DNA of 64,000 nucleotides from Roseospira visakhapatnamensis (GTDB lineage Bacteria; Pseudomonadota; Alphaproteobacteria; Rhodospirillales; Rhodospirillaceae): positions 19,323-83,322 of the forward strand of contig NZ_JACIGK010000015.1 in NCBI RefSeq assembly GCF_014197915.1, given 5' to 3'. Below, in pieces: positions 10,189 through 19,760 of this stretch (positions within the stretch are counted from its first letter, which is position 1; each line of letters opens with the position of its first letter). The notes under the pieces are model-generated. The model was given only the letters and a program-made list of their open reading frames with translations. It had not been told where the DNA came from and searched no databases. The translations under genes and the position numbers were made by a program.

Positions 10189-10404
10189 GGGGTGGCCACA
10201 GGCCCTGACACGGCGCTTGGCAACGGCGCCTGGACAGGCCAAGACTCCGGACAGGCGAAGATTGATGCCGGGGGCGGATGCGGCCGCGTATGACGTCATC
10301 CGTCCCCGGGGCTCATCGCCCGACCTCATCGCCCGGGCCCGCGACGCGGCGCGGCGACGCGGCGTTGGGGCGGACATCAACGGATTGGTGACGCGGAGCA
10401 CACT

Positions 10405-11115
10405 GTGACAGGCAATGGACAGGACACCCCGGCCTCGGTCGATCTGGTCGTTTTCGACTGCGACGGCGTTCTGGTGGACAGCGAACCGATCGCCACGCGC
10501 GTGCTGTTGGAGAGCATCGCCGAGGCCGGCCTCGTCCTGACCGAGGACGACGTCTATCGCCGCTTCCTGGGCAAGAGCCTGGTCAGCATCACCGCCATCC
10601 TGCGGCGCGACCACGAATGCCGGATCGACGACGCGGCGCTGGACCGCATGCGCGGCCGGCTGTTCGAGGCGTTCCGCCGGGACCTCCTGCCCATCCCGGG
10701 GATGGCCGGGACCTTGGCCCGTCTTCCCATGCCCTTTTGCGTGGCGTCCTCCAGTCAGTTGGACCGCATTCGTCTGGCGCTGGAGATCACGGGCCTGGCG
10801 TCGTTTTTCGAGGGCCGGCAGTTCAGCGCCACCATGGTGCGGAACGGCAAGCCGGCGCCGGATCTGTTTCTGCTGGCGGCGGCGCGCATGGGCGTCGACC
10901 CGTCCCGCTGCGTGGTGGTCGAGGATAGCGCGGCCGGGATCGAGGCCGGGATGCGCGCCGGCATGGCGGTGTTCGGCTTCGTGGGGGGCAGCCATGCCCG
11001 CGCTCCGCGACACCGTGACGCGCTGGAGGCCCTGGGACCGGCCCTGGTGTTCGATGACATGACGGCGTTGCCCGACCTGCTGGCGCGGCATGGTGGGGCC
11101 GGCCGTCCGGCCTGA
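10405..11115 (+). CDS. HAD-superfamily hydrolase, beta-phosphoglucomutase-like
   Basis: The 236-residue protein has HAD motif I VVFDCDGVLVDSEP (both Asp present), a helical cap (about 25-90), motif II Ser in VASSSQLD, the conserved Lys in NGKPAPDLF and motif III VVEDSAAGIEAG. This is subfamily IA (phosphoglycolate phosphatase / beta-PGM group). The start is a GTG; no better alternative lies nearby. It sits 216 bases after the second dehydrogenase and 16 before the sugar kinase, so a role as a sugar-phosphate phosphatase or damage-control enzyme in polyol metabolism is likely. The substrate is unknown. Confidence 0.88.
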   Translation: MTGNGQDTPASVDLVVFDCDGVLVDSEPIATRVLLESIAEAGLVLTEDDVYRRFLGKSLVSITAILRRDHECRIDDAALDRMRGRLFEAFRRDLLPIPGMAGTLARLPMPFCVASSSQLDRIRLALEITGLASFFEGRQFSATMVRNGKPAPDLFLLAAARMGVDPSRCVVVEDSAAGIEAGMRAGMAVFGFVGGSHARAPRHRDALEALGPALVFDDMTALPDLLARHGGAGRPA

Positions 11116-11131
11116 TCGGAGGGAGAGGGTC

Positions 11132-12088
11132 ATGTTCCTGGTCTGCGGCGAAGCGCTGTTCGATGTCTTCGTGACCCGGGACCGCCCGGGCGGCCTGACC
11201 CTGGATGCCCGTCCCGGCGGCTCGCCGTTCAACGTCGCCTTCGGACTCGCCCGGCTGGGACAGCCGGTGGAGATGTTCACCGGTCTGTCGCGTGATCCCT
11301 ACGGTGCGTTCCTGCGCGGGTTCATGGACCGCGAGGGGGTGCGAACCACCTACGCCCTGGAGACGCCCAAGCCGACCACCCTGGTCACCGTCGCCGTCGA
11401 CGCTAACGGGGGGCCGACCTATGCCTTCAGCGGTACCGATACGGCCGATCGCGCGGTCACGGTCGACGCGCTGCCGGCGTTGCGCGAGGACGTGACGGCG
11501 ATTCACATGGGCTCGATCGCCACCGTGGTGGAGCCGGTCGCCACGGCGTTGAAGGCGTTGGCGCGACGGGAGGCCGCGACCCGCCTGATCAGCTACGACC
11601 CCAATGTCCGGCCGACCGTCGAGCCGTCCCTGGATGTCTGGCGGCGGTCCCTGGCCGACCTGGTCGGGCTTGTCCACGTCGTGAAGATCTCGCGGGAGGA
11701 TCTCGACCTGCTGTATCCGGGGATGGCGTCCGACCAAGCGGCGTCGCGCTGGCTGGCGGCGGGGACGGCCCTTGTGGTCGTGACCGACGGCGCCAACGGC
11801 GTGTCGGCCTGGACCCGCGCGGCGCGGGTCACCTGTCCGGTCCATCCGGTGACGATCGTGGATACGGTGGGCGCGGGCGACAGCTTCCAGGCCGGCCTGC
11901 TGGCCGCGTTGGCGGACCTAGGCTGCGGATCGGCGGCGGGCGTGGCGGGGATGTCGGCGCCGGCGCTGGAGGCGGCGCTGGTCTTCGCGAGCCGGGCGGC
12001 CGCCGTGACCTGTTCCCGGCGTGGCGCGGATCTACCCCGGCGGGCCGACCTGCCGGCCGTCCCCGCGCCGGGGGTCGACAGGCCCTGA
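11132..12088 (+). CDS. PfkB-family carbohydrate kinase (probable fructokinase)
   Basis: The 318-residue ribokinase-fold kinase has the N-terminal PfkB pattern GGSPFNVAFGLARLG, the substrate Asp in YDPNVRP, and the C-terminal signature DTVGAGDSFQAGL with the catalytic Asp and anion hole. The start ATG follows GGAGGGAGAGG. Placed last in a hexitol import and oxidation operon, it most plausibly phosphorylates fructose (from sorbitol) or another ketohexose. It converges on the GntR-type regulator gene, with 39 bases between the stops. Confidence 0.9.
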   Translation: MFLVCGEALFDVFVTRDRPGGLTLDARPGGSPFNVAFGLARLGQPVEMFTGLSRDPYGAFLRGFMDREGVRTTYALETPKPTTLVTVAVDANGGPTYAFSGTDTADRAVTVDALPALREDVTAIHMGSIATVVEPVATALKALARREAATRLISYDPNVRPTVEPSLDVWRRSLADLVGLVHVVKISREDLDLLYPGMASDQAASRWLAAGTALVVVTDGANGVSAWTRAARVTCPVHPVTIVDTVGAGDSFQAGLLAALADLGCGSAAGVAGMSAPALEAALVFASRAAAVTCSRRGADLPRRADLPAVPAPGVDRP

Positions 12089-12127
12089 GCGCGACGGCCG
12101 CCGCCGCGGAGCACGGGGCGCGGGCCG

Positions 12128-12832
12128 TTACCGTCCCTTGATCCTGATGCGATCGATGTCCGAGGCGGCGTTCCCAAGCAGCGTGAGCGATGCCGCCCGG
12201 GCCAGTTCCGGCTTGCCCTCGGAGATGGCGTTGAGAAGGTCGCCATGTTCGACGAGGGCGCGGGGGCGATGATGCCCGCGCGCGGAGATGCTGAACATCT
12301 TCTGGAGGCTGATGGCCAGCATATGACCGATCGGCCAGAAGAATTCGTTGCGCGTCGCCAGATAGATGGACTGATGGAAGGCCAGGTCGGCCTCGATCCA
12401 CGCCTTGTCTTCGGAGCCGGCGTCGGTCATGGCCCGATACGCCGCCGCCATCCGCTCCAGATCCTCCGGGCGCGCGTGGCAGGCGGCGAGGAAGGCCGCC
12501 TCGGGTTCCGTCGCGCGGCGCAAGTCAAACATCTTGTCGATATAGGTCGCGGTGTCGGTTGTCTCGATGCGCCAGCGCAGCACGTCGGCGTCCAGATGGT
12601 TCCAATACATCTGGTGGCGCACGATCGTGCCGCGTTTGGGCCGTGACTCCAGGAGGCCCTTGGCCACCAGGCCGCGCACCGCCTCGCGGACCGCCGTGCG
12701 GCTGACGCCCAGCACGTCGCAGAGCTGCATCTCACCCGGCAAGACCGTGCCGACGGGGTATTCACCGCGAACAACCGCCTCTCCGAGGACGTCTGCGACG
12801 CGCATATGAAGTTTCAGAAGAAGCGGTTCCAT
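12128..12832 (-). CDS. GntR-family (FadR/FCD subfamily) transcriptional regulator
   Basis: The 234-residue regulator has an N-terminal winged helix (residues 8-72; LCDVLGVSRTAVREAVRGL) and a C-terminal all-helical FCD domain (about 85-220) with metal-ligand-type residues such as the His in DLAFHQSIY. I chose the ATG at 12832, next to a GTG with GGAG upstream; the longer in-frame extension runs through the divergent promoter and is not credible. It is divergent from a DctPQM TRAP operon, the usual arrangement for FCD regulators that sense the transported sugar acid. Confidence 0.92.
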   Translation of the reverse strand: MEPLLLKLHMRVADVLGEAVVRGEYPVGTVLPGEMQLCDVLGVSRTAVREAVRGLVAKGLLESRPKRGTIVRHQMYWNHLDADVLRWRIETTDTATYIDKMFDLRRATEPEAAFLAACHARPEDLERMAAAYRAMTDAGSEDKAWIEADLAFHQSIYLATRNEFFWPIGHMLAISLQKMFSISARGHHRPRALVEHGDLLNAISEGKPELARAASLTLLGNAASDIDRIRIKGR

Positions 12833-12889
12833 CACAACTCCGGTTGTTCGGCGGGCTTGGCCGTCAGCCCACGCTTGTCTGGACATTAC

Positions 12890-12898
12890 ATCATACAA
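12890..12898 (-). promoter_or_regulatory. Operator-like 9-mer, inverted copy
   Basis: On the minus strand this reads TTGTATGAT, identical to the 9-mer at 12982-12990 on the plus strand. It lies 58 bases upstream of the GntR-type gene start and about 90 bases from its partner site. The pair probably marks binding sites of the GntR/FCD regulator on both sides of the divergent promoters. Each 9-mer is one half of an imperfect palindrome (TTGTAT, G, ATGTAA here). Confidence 0.5.
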
Positions 12899-12961
12899 AT
12901 GACCCGGAATCACCTCCGTACCGGCCACCGCGCCCCCCGCCCATGGCTCTCTGTCATCATC

Positions 12962-12990
12962 TTGACATGTTTCTTGTGGTATTGTATGAT
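12962..12990 (+). promoter_or_regulatory. Strong sigma70-type promoter of the TRAP operon, overlapped by an operator-like site
   Basis: TTGACA (12962-12967) and TATGAT (12985-12990) are separated by exactly 17 bases, close to the sigma70 consensus and unusual in this GC-rich window. The -10 is embedded in ATTGTATGATAAAT, whose core TTGTATGAT recurs in inverted orientation at 12890-12898. A repressor bound here would block polymerase directly. The dctP ribosome-binding site GGGAGGAGG follows at about 13005-13013. Confidence 0.8.
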
Positions 12991-13016
12991 AAATAATTCT
13001 CATAGGGAGGAGGCCC

Positions 13017-13997
13017 ATGAAGAGCATTTTGGTTGCTGGCTGCGCGATCTCGTTGGCTCTGACCGGCACGGCATCCGCCGTCGAGGTCAAGGTGTCGCAT
13101 TCCAGCCAGGCGTCGCTGTCGTCCGAGTTGCACACGGCCGCCTGGGCGTTTCAGAACTACCTTGAGGACTTCGCGACCGACTTTAACGTGACCATCTACC
13201 CCAACAACCAGTTGGGCCAGGAGCGCGAGGTCTACGAAGCGATGCAGCTGGGCTCGGGCGCCGACTGCGCCATCTCGGGCACGGCGATCCTGGGCAACTT
13301 CGACGCCAAGCTGGGCGTTGTCGACCTGCCGTATCTGTGGCGGGACTACGACCACGTTCATCGTGTCCTCGACGGGGAGGTCGGTGACGCGCTTGCCGAG
13401 GGCCTGCGGGACTCCGGCTTCGAGATCGTGGCCTGGCTGGACAGCTGGGGCTATCGGAACGTCGCGACGACAAAGCCGATCAACAGCGCCGAGGATCTGA
13501 AGGGGCTGAAGATCCGCACGATCCCGACCAACACCTATGTGAAGACCGTCAACGCGATGGGCGCCAACGCGACGCCGATGGCCTTTGGCGAGATCTATAC
13601 CGCGATGGAGACCGGTGTTCTGGACGGTCTCGAACACAGCGCGGCGTTGGTGTACTCGACGAAGTTCTATGAGGTCACCGACTACTACACGCTCACACGG
13701 CATTTTTTCGGACCAGTTGTTTTTGTTTGCTCGAATGCCTTCATGAGCAGGCTTGACGACAGCCAGAAGGAGCAGGTCATGGAGGCGGCGGCCTTCGCCG
13801 GCGATCTGGAGCGCGCCCTGGCGCCGGTCCGTGAACAGGACGCGCTGGCCGCGCTGGCCGACGCGGGCATGACGATCGGCGAGATCGACATCACGCCGCT
13901 GCGGGAGGCGACCAAGCCGGTTCAGGACGAACTGGCCGCCGAGATCGGCGCGACCGACATCCTCGAACAGATCCGCTCGGCCGCCGAGGCCCGGTGA
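13017..13997 (+). CDS. dctP: TRAP transporter solute-binding protein
   Basis: The 326-residue periplasmic protein has a Sec signal peptide (first 21 residues, cleavage near ASA-VEV) and a DctP/SBP_bac_7 domain. Family landmarks include the Arg in GLKIRTIPTN, which in DctP proteins usually salt-bridges the substrate carboxylate, and the helix MAFGEIYTAMETGVLDGLE. It captures an organic or sugar acid for the DctQM channel that follows. The gap to dctQ (228 bases) contains a strong stem-loop. The divergent FCD regulator suggests a hexuronate, aldonate or similar ligand, but the identity is not shown by sequence. Confidence 0.93.
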   Translation: MKSILVAGCAISLALTGTASAVEVKVSHSSQASLSSELHTAAWAFQNYLEDFATDFNVTIYPNNQLGQEREVYEAMQLGSGADCAISGTAILGNFDAKLGVVDLPYLWRDYDHVHRVLDGEVGDALAEGLRDSGFEIVAWLDSWGYRNVATTKPINSAEDLKGLKIRTIPTNTYVKTVNAMGANATPMAFGEIYTAMETGVLDGLEHSAALVYSTKFYEVTDYYTLTRHFFGPVVFVCSNAFMSRLDDSQKEQVMEAAAFAGDLERALAPVREQDALAALADAGMTIGEIDITPLREATKPVQDELAAEIGATDILEQIRSAAEAR

Positions 13998-14083
13998 TCG
14001 CCCCTCGGACGGCCCCCGCATGGTGGCGTCGGCACGATCCGGCGTCGATGACTCCGGCCGTGGACTGAGGATCGACGGACGAA

Positions 14084-14109
14084 CGCCCTCCCCGGACACG
14101 GGGAGGGCG
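14084..14109 (+). other. Intercistronic stem-loop between dctP and dctQ
   Basis: CGCCCTCCCC (14084-14093) pairs perfectly with GGGGAGGGCG (14100-14109) around a six-base loop. There is no T-run after it, so it is probably not a full terminator. Its place, 87 bases after the binding-protein stop, suits a role in stabilising the upstream dctP mRNA or attenuating transcription into the membrane subunits, giving excess binding protein. Confidence 0.65.
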
Positions 14110-14225
14110 GGTCGTCCTGTCGCCCGGTCGTTGGTCGGTCATGCGGAGACCGTGATGTAATGCAGGTGTACCGCCCCCGGGACCACGGCGCGTGGTCCAC
14201 GGGCGATGTCATCTGGCAGGAGATC

Positions 14226-14768
14226 ATGGAAGCCGAACACGTCGTCACGCCGCCGGTGTCCGAAACCGTCGGCCGCCCGCCGCCGCCCGCCCCCTCGATC
14301 GGGCCGATGCGTCATCTGCATCGACTGATCGAGTGGCTCGCGATCCTGATGTTCACGGCCATCGTGGTCGTGGCCGTCATACAGGTGGTGAACCGTTTCT
14401 TCCTGGGCAACTCGTTGTCCTGGTCCGAGGAGTTCCAGCGATACGGGCACATCTGGCTGGTGCTGATGTCGATCAGCATCGCCTACCGGCGCGGTGCTCA
14501 TATCGGGGTGGACCTGCTCCATTCCCTGCTGCCCCATCGTCCGGCGACCCTGCTGCGCGGCGTCATTGATGTCGCCTGGCTGTTGCTCGGGGTGCTGCTG
14601 ATCGTTTCGGCCTGGAAGATTCTCGGGGTCTCGGCGCGTCAGATCAGCGCCGGGCTGGGGGTCACCATGGACAAGGTGTACGCGGGATTCCTGTTTGGTG
14701 GCGGCTACATGATCCTGTCCGCCGCCGAGCAGTTGATTCTGCGTCTCCTGGGGCGGGTTCGGCCATGA
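14226..14768 (+). CDS. dctQ: TRAP transporter small permease subunit
   Basis: The 180-residue protein has four hydrophobic helices (about 45-67, 77-97, 113-133 and 150-170). It carries the DctQ hallmark of a FFLGNSLSWSEEF loop and a YRRGAHIGVD segment after helix 2. I prefer the ATG at 14226 because AGGAG lies 7 bases upstream; the longer frame begins without a ribosome-binding site. Its last codons overlap the dctM start (ATGA). Confidence 0.9.
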   Translation: MEAEHVVTPPVSETVGRPPPPAPSIGPMRHLHRLIEWLAILMFTAIVVVAVIQVVNRFFLGNSLSWSEEFQRYGHIWLVLMSISIAYRRGAHIGVDLLHSLLPHRPATLLRGVIDVAWLLLGVLLIVSAWKILGVSARQISAGLGVTMDKVYAGFLFGGGYMILSAAEQLILRLLGRVRP

Positions 14769-16057
14769 CGCTGATCCTGCTTTTCGGTGGACTGTTGCTG
14801 CTGGTGCTCCTGGGCTTCCCGGTGCTGCTGGCCATCGGCCTCACCAGCGCGGCGGGCATTCTCGCCCTGCCGGGCGTGAACTTCGCCCTGTTCGCGCAAC
14901 GCACCTTCGCGATGATCGATTCCTTCAGCCTGCTGGCGCTGCCGTATTTCATCCTGGCCGGCGCGCTGATGGCCAAGGGCGGGCTGGCGCGGGCGCTGGT
15001 TCGCTTTGCCCAGACCATGGTCGGGCATCTGCGCGGCAGCCTGGGCCACACCAGCGTGGTGACCTGCACGGCGATGGCCAATGTGTCGGGGTCGTCGGCG
15101 GCGGAGGCCGCGACGGTCGGCTCGATCCTCATTCCCGAGATGAAGCGCCGGGGCTATCCCGGCGGCCTGGCGTCGGCCATCGTCGCGATCTCGGCCATCA
15201 TCGGGCCGATCATCCCGCCCTCCATGACCATGATCGTCTACGGCGCCATGACCGGCGTGTCGATTGGCGGGCTGTTCCTGGCGGGCATCGTGCCGGGCCT
15301 GCTGCTGGCCGCGACGCTGATGACCTTCATCCGCCTGCTGGCGGCCACCGGCCGCTACCCGGCCCTGGAGCACCGCTCGCCCCGGGCGACGGTCATGCAG
15401 ATGCTGCGGGCGATCCGCGAGGTGTGGGTCGCGTTGCTGGCGCCCTTCATCATCATCGGCGGTATCTTCGCCGGCATCTTCACCGCGACCGAGGCGGGCG
15501 TGGTCGCCTGCCTCTATTCGGCGGTGGTCAGCATGCTCGTCTATCGCGAGATCGGGCTGAAGGACCTGCCGGCCATCATCCTGGACGCCGCCGTGACCAC
15601 GGCCATGGTCGTCGGCATCATCGCGGTGACCGGGGCGCTGGGCTGGATCCTGTCCTACGTCAGCTTCAACGACCTGGTGCTGACCTTCCTGCGCGGCGTT
15701 TCGGATAACGGTCATGTCGTCCTGCTGCTGATGCTGGCGATCGTCCTGGTGCTGACGATGTTCCTGGAAAGCCTGTCCGTGCTGATCGTCTTCGTGCCGA
15801 TCGCCACTTACGTCGGGCAGGCCTACGGCTTCGATCCCCTGCACCTGGGCGTCCTGATGATCCTCGCCAACCAGATGGGCGCGGTCAGCCCGCCGGTCGC
15901 GGTGCTGATGTTCATCACCAATGCCATCGCCAAGGTTCCCTACCTCGAGACGGTTCGCCACGCCGCGCCCTTCCTGCTGCTGCTGGTGATCTATCTCGTC
16001 ATCCTGGTCTTCGTGCCACAGATCTCCACAACCGTTCCCGGACTTCTGCGACCGTGA
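14765..16057 (+). CDS. dctM: TRAP transporter large permease subunit
   Basis: The 430-residue protein has about twelve membrane helices. It shows DctM signatures including NVSGSSAAEAATVGSILIPEM, the IIGPIIPPSMTMIVYG re-entrant segment and, in the second half, ANQMGAVSPPVAVLMF, corresponding to the Na+/substrate site of the ion-transporter superfamily. It forms the DctQM complex that takes substrate from DctP using a sodium gradient. Coupled to dctQ by a 4-base overlap. Confidence 0.94.
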   Translation: MTLILLFGGLLLLVLLGFPVLLAIGLTSAAGILALPGVNFALFAQRTFAMIDSFSLLALPYFILAGALMAKGGLARALVRFAQTMVGHLRGSLGHTSVVTCTAMANVSGSSAAEAATVGSILIPEMKRRGYPGGLASAIVAISAIIGPIIPPSMTMIVYGAMTGVSIGGLFLAGIVPGLLLAATLMTFIRLLAATGRYPALEHRSPRATVMQMLRAIREVWVALLAPFIIIGGIFAGIFTATEAGVVACLYSAVVSMLVYREIGLKDLPAIILDAAVTTAMVVGIIAVTGALGWILSYVSFNDLVLTFLRGVSDNGHVVLLLMLAIVLVLTMFLESLSVLIVFVPIATYVGQAYGFDPLHLGVLMILANQMGAVSPPVAVLMFITNAIAKVPYLETVRHAAPFLLLLVIYLVILVFVPQISTTVPGLLRP

Positions 16058-16093
16058 CCACCCCCTGTCCACGTTAGATGTAAGGACCAAGGA

Positions 16094-16840
16094 ATGTATG
16101 ATGTGACTGGCAAGGTTGCCCTGATCACCGGCGGAACGCGGGGCATCGGCCTTGCCATCGCCGAGGATCTGCTGACAGCCGGGGCGACGGTCGTTGTCAA
16201 CGGCCGCGCCGAAACCGAGGACGCCACCGACCTGCTCAACCGTCATGGCCCCGATCGTGTCGCCATCGAACTGGGCGACGTCGCCGTCACAGCCGACAAC
16301 GAGGCCATGGTGGCGCGGACCGTCGAACGCTTCGGCCGGCTGGATATCCTGGTTCACTCGGCGGGCGGTCCGGTGCCGGGCAAGATGCTGGATCTGGACG
16401 AGGCGGCCTGGCGGGGGGCCTTCGAGGTCCACGTGCATCCGATCTTCACCCTGTTCCGCGCCGCCCACCCCCATCTCGCCAAAGAGGGCGGCGCGGTGAT
16501 CCTGGTGTCGTCGGTCGCCGGCATTCGCGGCTGCCCCGGCACCATCGCTTATCAGACGGTCAAGGGGGCGATGATCCCGCTGGCGAAGGCCCTGGCGCTC
16601 GATCACGCGGCGGAGGACATTCGCGTCAACGTGCTGGCGCCGGGGATCATCCGGACCCGCTTCCACGAGGCGATGACGGAGGAGGCCAAGGCCCACAACC
16701 TGACCAAGCGCATTCCCCTGGGGCGCGAGGGCACCCCGCACCATGTGGCGGCGGCCGCGCGCCAACTCATCGAAAACGACTTCATGACCGGCGAGATCAT
16801 CGTCGTCGATGGCGGCATGTCGATGCGGGTCACCGGCTGA
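16094..16840 (+). CDS. Short-chain dehydrogenase/reductase of the TRAP operon
   Basis: The 248-residue SDR has TGGTRGIGLA for cofactor binding, HSAGG in place of NNAG near residue 90, Ser in VSSVAG and the catalytic YQTVK. The C-terminus ends DGGMSMRVTG. It lies 36 bases after dctM on the same strand, so it probably catalyses the first oxidation or reduction of the imported acid. Substrate unknown. It differs clearly from the two polyol dehydrogenases of the neighbouring operon. Confidence 0.88.
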   Translation: MYDVTGKVALITGGTRGIGLAIAEDLLTAGATVVVNGRAETEDATDLLNRHGPDRVAIELGDVAVTADNEAMVARTVERFGRLDILVHSAGGPVPGKMLDLDEAAWRGAFEVHVHPIFTLFRAAHPHLAKEGGAVILVSSVAGIRGCPGTIAYQTVKGAMIPLAKALALDHAAEDIRVNVLAPGIIRTRFHEAMTEEAKAHNLTKRIPLGREGTPHHVAAAARQLIENDFMTGEIIVVDGGMSMRVTG

Positions 16841-16958
16841 GTACGGCACGGCGGTGGACCAGGAGCACTCGTCCGCCGCCGGCGCGCCAGGGTCCGGTTT
16901 ACGGCTTCCGCCCGCGCCGGCAAGGGGGCGTGTGTCGAGCGCGAGGCCGGAGGCGAGG

Positions 16959-18143
16959 CTAGCGGTTCAGGTCGGCCATGGCGCGGTCGAGACCCTCCAG
17001 GGTCAGCGGATACATGCGTCCGCCCATCAAGCGCCGCAGCATCTCCAGAGACTGGGTGTAGGGCCAGTAGCGTTCGGCTACCGGGTTCAGCCAGGCGGCA
17101 TGGGGAAAGCGCTCCAGCAGGCGCGCGATCCACGCCTGGCCCGGTTCCTCGTTCCAGTGCTCCACCGCGCCGCCGGCATAGAGGATCTCATAGGGGCTCA
17201 TGGTGGCGTCGCCGACGATCACCAGCTTGTAGTCCGGCGGATAGGTGTGCAGCACGTCCCAGGTGGGGATCTGCGCCTGCCGGCGGCGGGCGTTGTCGCG
17301 CCATAGCCCCTCGTAGACGCAGTTGTGGAAGTAGTAGTGCTCCAGGTGCTTGAACTCGCTGCGGGCGGCCGAGAACAGCTCCTCGCAGATGCGTACGTGG
17401 TCGTCCATGGAGCCGCCCACGTCCAGGAGGAGAAGCACCTTTATGGTATTGTGGCGCTCCGGGACCATCTTCAGGTCCAGCAGGCCGCCCTGGTGGGCGG
17501 TCTGGCGGATGGTGCCGTCCAGGTCCAGTTCGGTGGCCGCCCCCTGGCGGGCGAAGCGGCGCAGGCGGCGCAGCGCCACCTTGATGTTGCGGGTGCCGAT
17601 CTCCACCGAGTCGTCCAGATCCTTGAACTCCCGCTTGTCCCATACCTTGACGGCGCGGCGATGGCGGGACCGGTCCTGGCCGATGCGGATGCCCTCGGGG
17701 TTGTAGCCGTAGGCGCCGAAGGGCGAGGTGCCCTTGGTGCCGATCCACTTGTTGCCCCCCTCGTGGCGCTCTTTCTGCTCCTCCAGGCGCTGGCGCAGCG
17801 TGTCCATGAGCTTGTCCCAGCCGCCCAGCGCCTCCACCTGGGCCTTCTCCTCCTCGGTCAGGAAGCGTTCGCCCAGCGCCCGAAGCCATTCCTCCGGGAT
17901 TTCGGCGGTGATGCCCTCGTCGCCCTCGGACTTCTCCAGGCCCTTGAACACCTGGGCGAAGACCAGGTCGAACTTGTCCAGGTTGCGCTCGTCCTTCACC
18001 AGGGTGGCGCGCGACAGGAAGTAGAAGGCGTCCACGTCGTACTGCGGCACCTCGGCCCGCATGGCCTCCAGCAGCGTCAGGTACTCGTTGAGCGAGACCG
18101 GCACCTTGGCCTTGCGCAGTTCGTAGAACAGGTTGAGGAACAT
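16959..18143 (-). CDS. vWA-domain protein of the CoxE/YehP-like group
   Basis: The 394-residue protein starts at the ATG giving MFLNLFYELRKAKV, the common beginning of this family; a 12-residue upstream extension is unlikely. The N-terminal half is helical and charged. The C-terminal half (about 215-390) is a von Willebrand A domain with a MIDAS motif DVGGSMDD and a later conserved Asp in GDATMSPYEI. Relatives act with MoxR-type AAA ATPases in metallo-enzyme maturation, but no MoxR gene is adjacent here. It is read leftward and its start faces the eno terminator. Confidence 0.85.
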   Translation of the reverse strand: MFLNLFYELRKAKVPVSLNEYLTLLEAMRAEVPQYDVDAFYFLSRATLVKDERNLDKFDLVFAQVFKGLEKSEGDEGITAEIPEEWLRALGERFLTEEEKAQVEALGGWDKLMDTLRQRLEEQKERHEGGNKWIGTKGTSPFGAYGYNPEGIRIGQDRSRHRRAVKVWDKREFKDLDDSVEIGTRNIKVALRRLRRFARQGAATELDLDGTIRQTAHQGGLLDLKMVPERHNTIKVLLLLDVGGSMDDHVRICEELFSAARSEFKHLEHYYFHNCVYEGLWRDNARRRQAQIPTWDVLHTYPPDYKLVIVGDATMSPYEILYAGGAVEHWNEEPGQAWIARLLERFPHAAWLNPVAERYWPYTQSLEMLRRLMGGRMYPLTLEGLDRAMADLNR

Positions 18144-18330
18144 GGCAGGGGTCCCCGGCTTGGGCCACGAGTCAGACACCCGATGGTTGGGGCGTCAGTC
18201 TAGGAGGTGTGCGCCGCGTGGGGAAGGGCGATCCGGCTCGTGCGATCGGCGGTCCTCGTCCGGCCATTCGGCCAGCCAGCCCTTGACGAGCGGCGGGTAG
18301 GGGATGTCGCGGCGGTTCGGTCCTCATCAT

Positions 18331-18362
18331 AAAAACGGGCGGCGTCCTCGCGAACGCCGCCC
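18331..18362 (-). terminator. Rho-independent terminator downstream of eno
   Basis: On the minus strand, GGGCGGCGT (18362-18354) pairs with ACGCCGCCC (18345-18337) across an eight-base loop and is followed by GTTTTT. It lies 32 bases beyond the eno stop codon and ends the leftward secG-pyrG-kdsA-eno series. Confidence 0.85.
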
Positions 18363-18394
18363 CTTGGTGGTTCACGCCTGGACGGCTCCGGTCC

Positions 18395-19723
<1,329 letters not shown>

Positions 19724-19760
19724 TCATGGGACCGAAGACCGTGGACCATGCGATGAAACT

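Noticed and set aside
10166-10408. 80-codon ORF between the second dehydrogenase and the HAD gene
   Set aside because: No ribosome-binding site, overlaps the preceding gene end, no recognisable motif. More likely untranslated spacer, though its last base overlap with the HAD start is neat.
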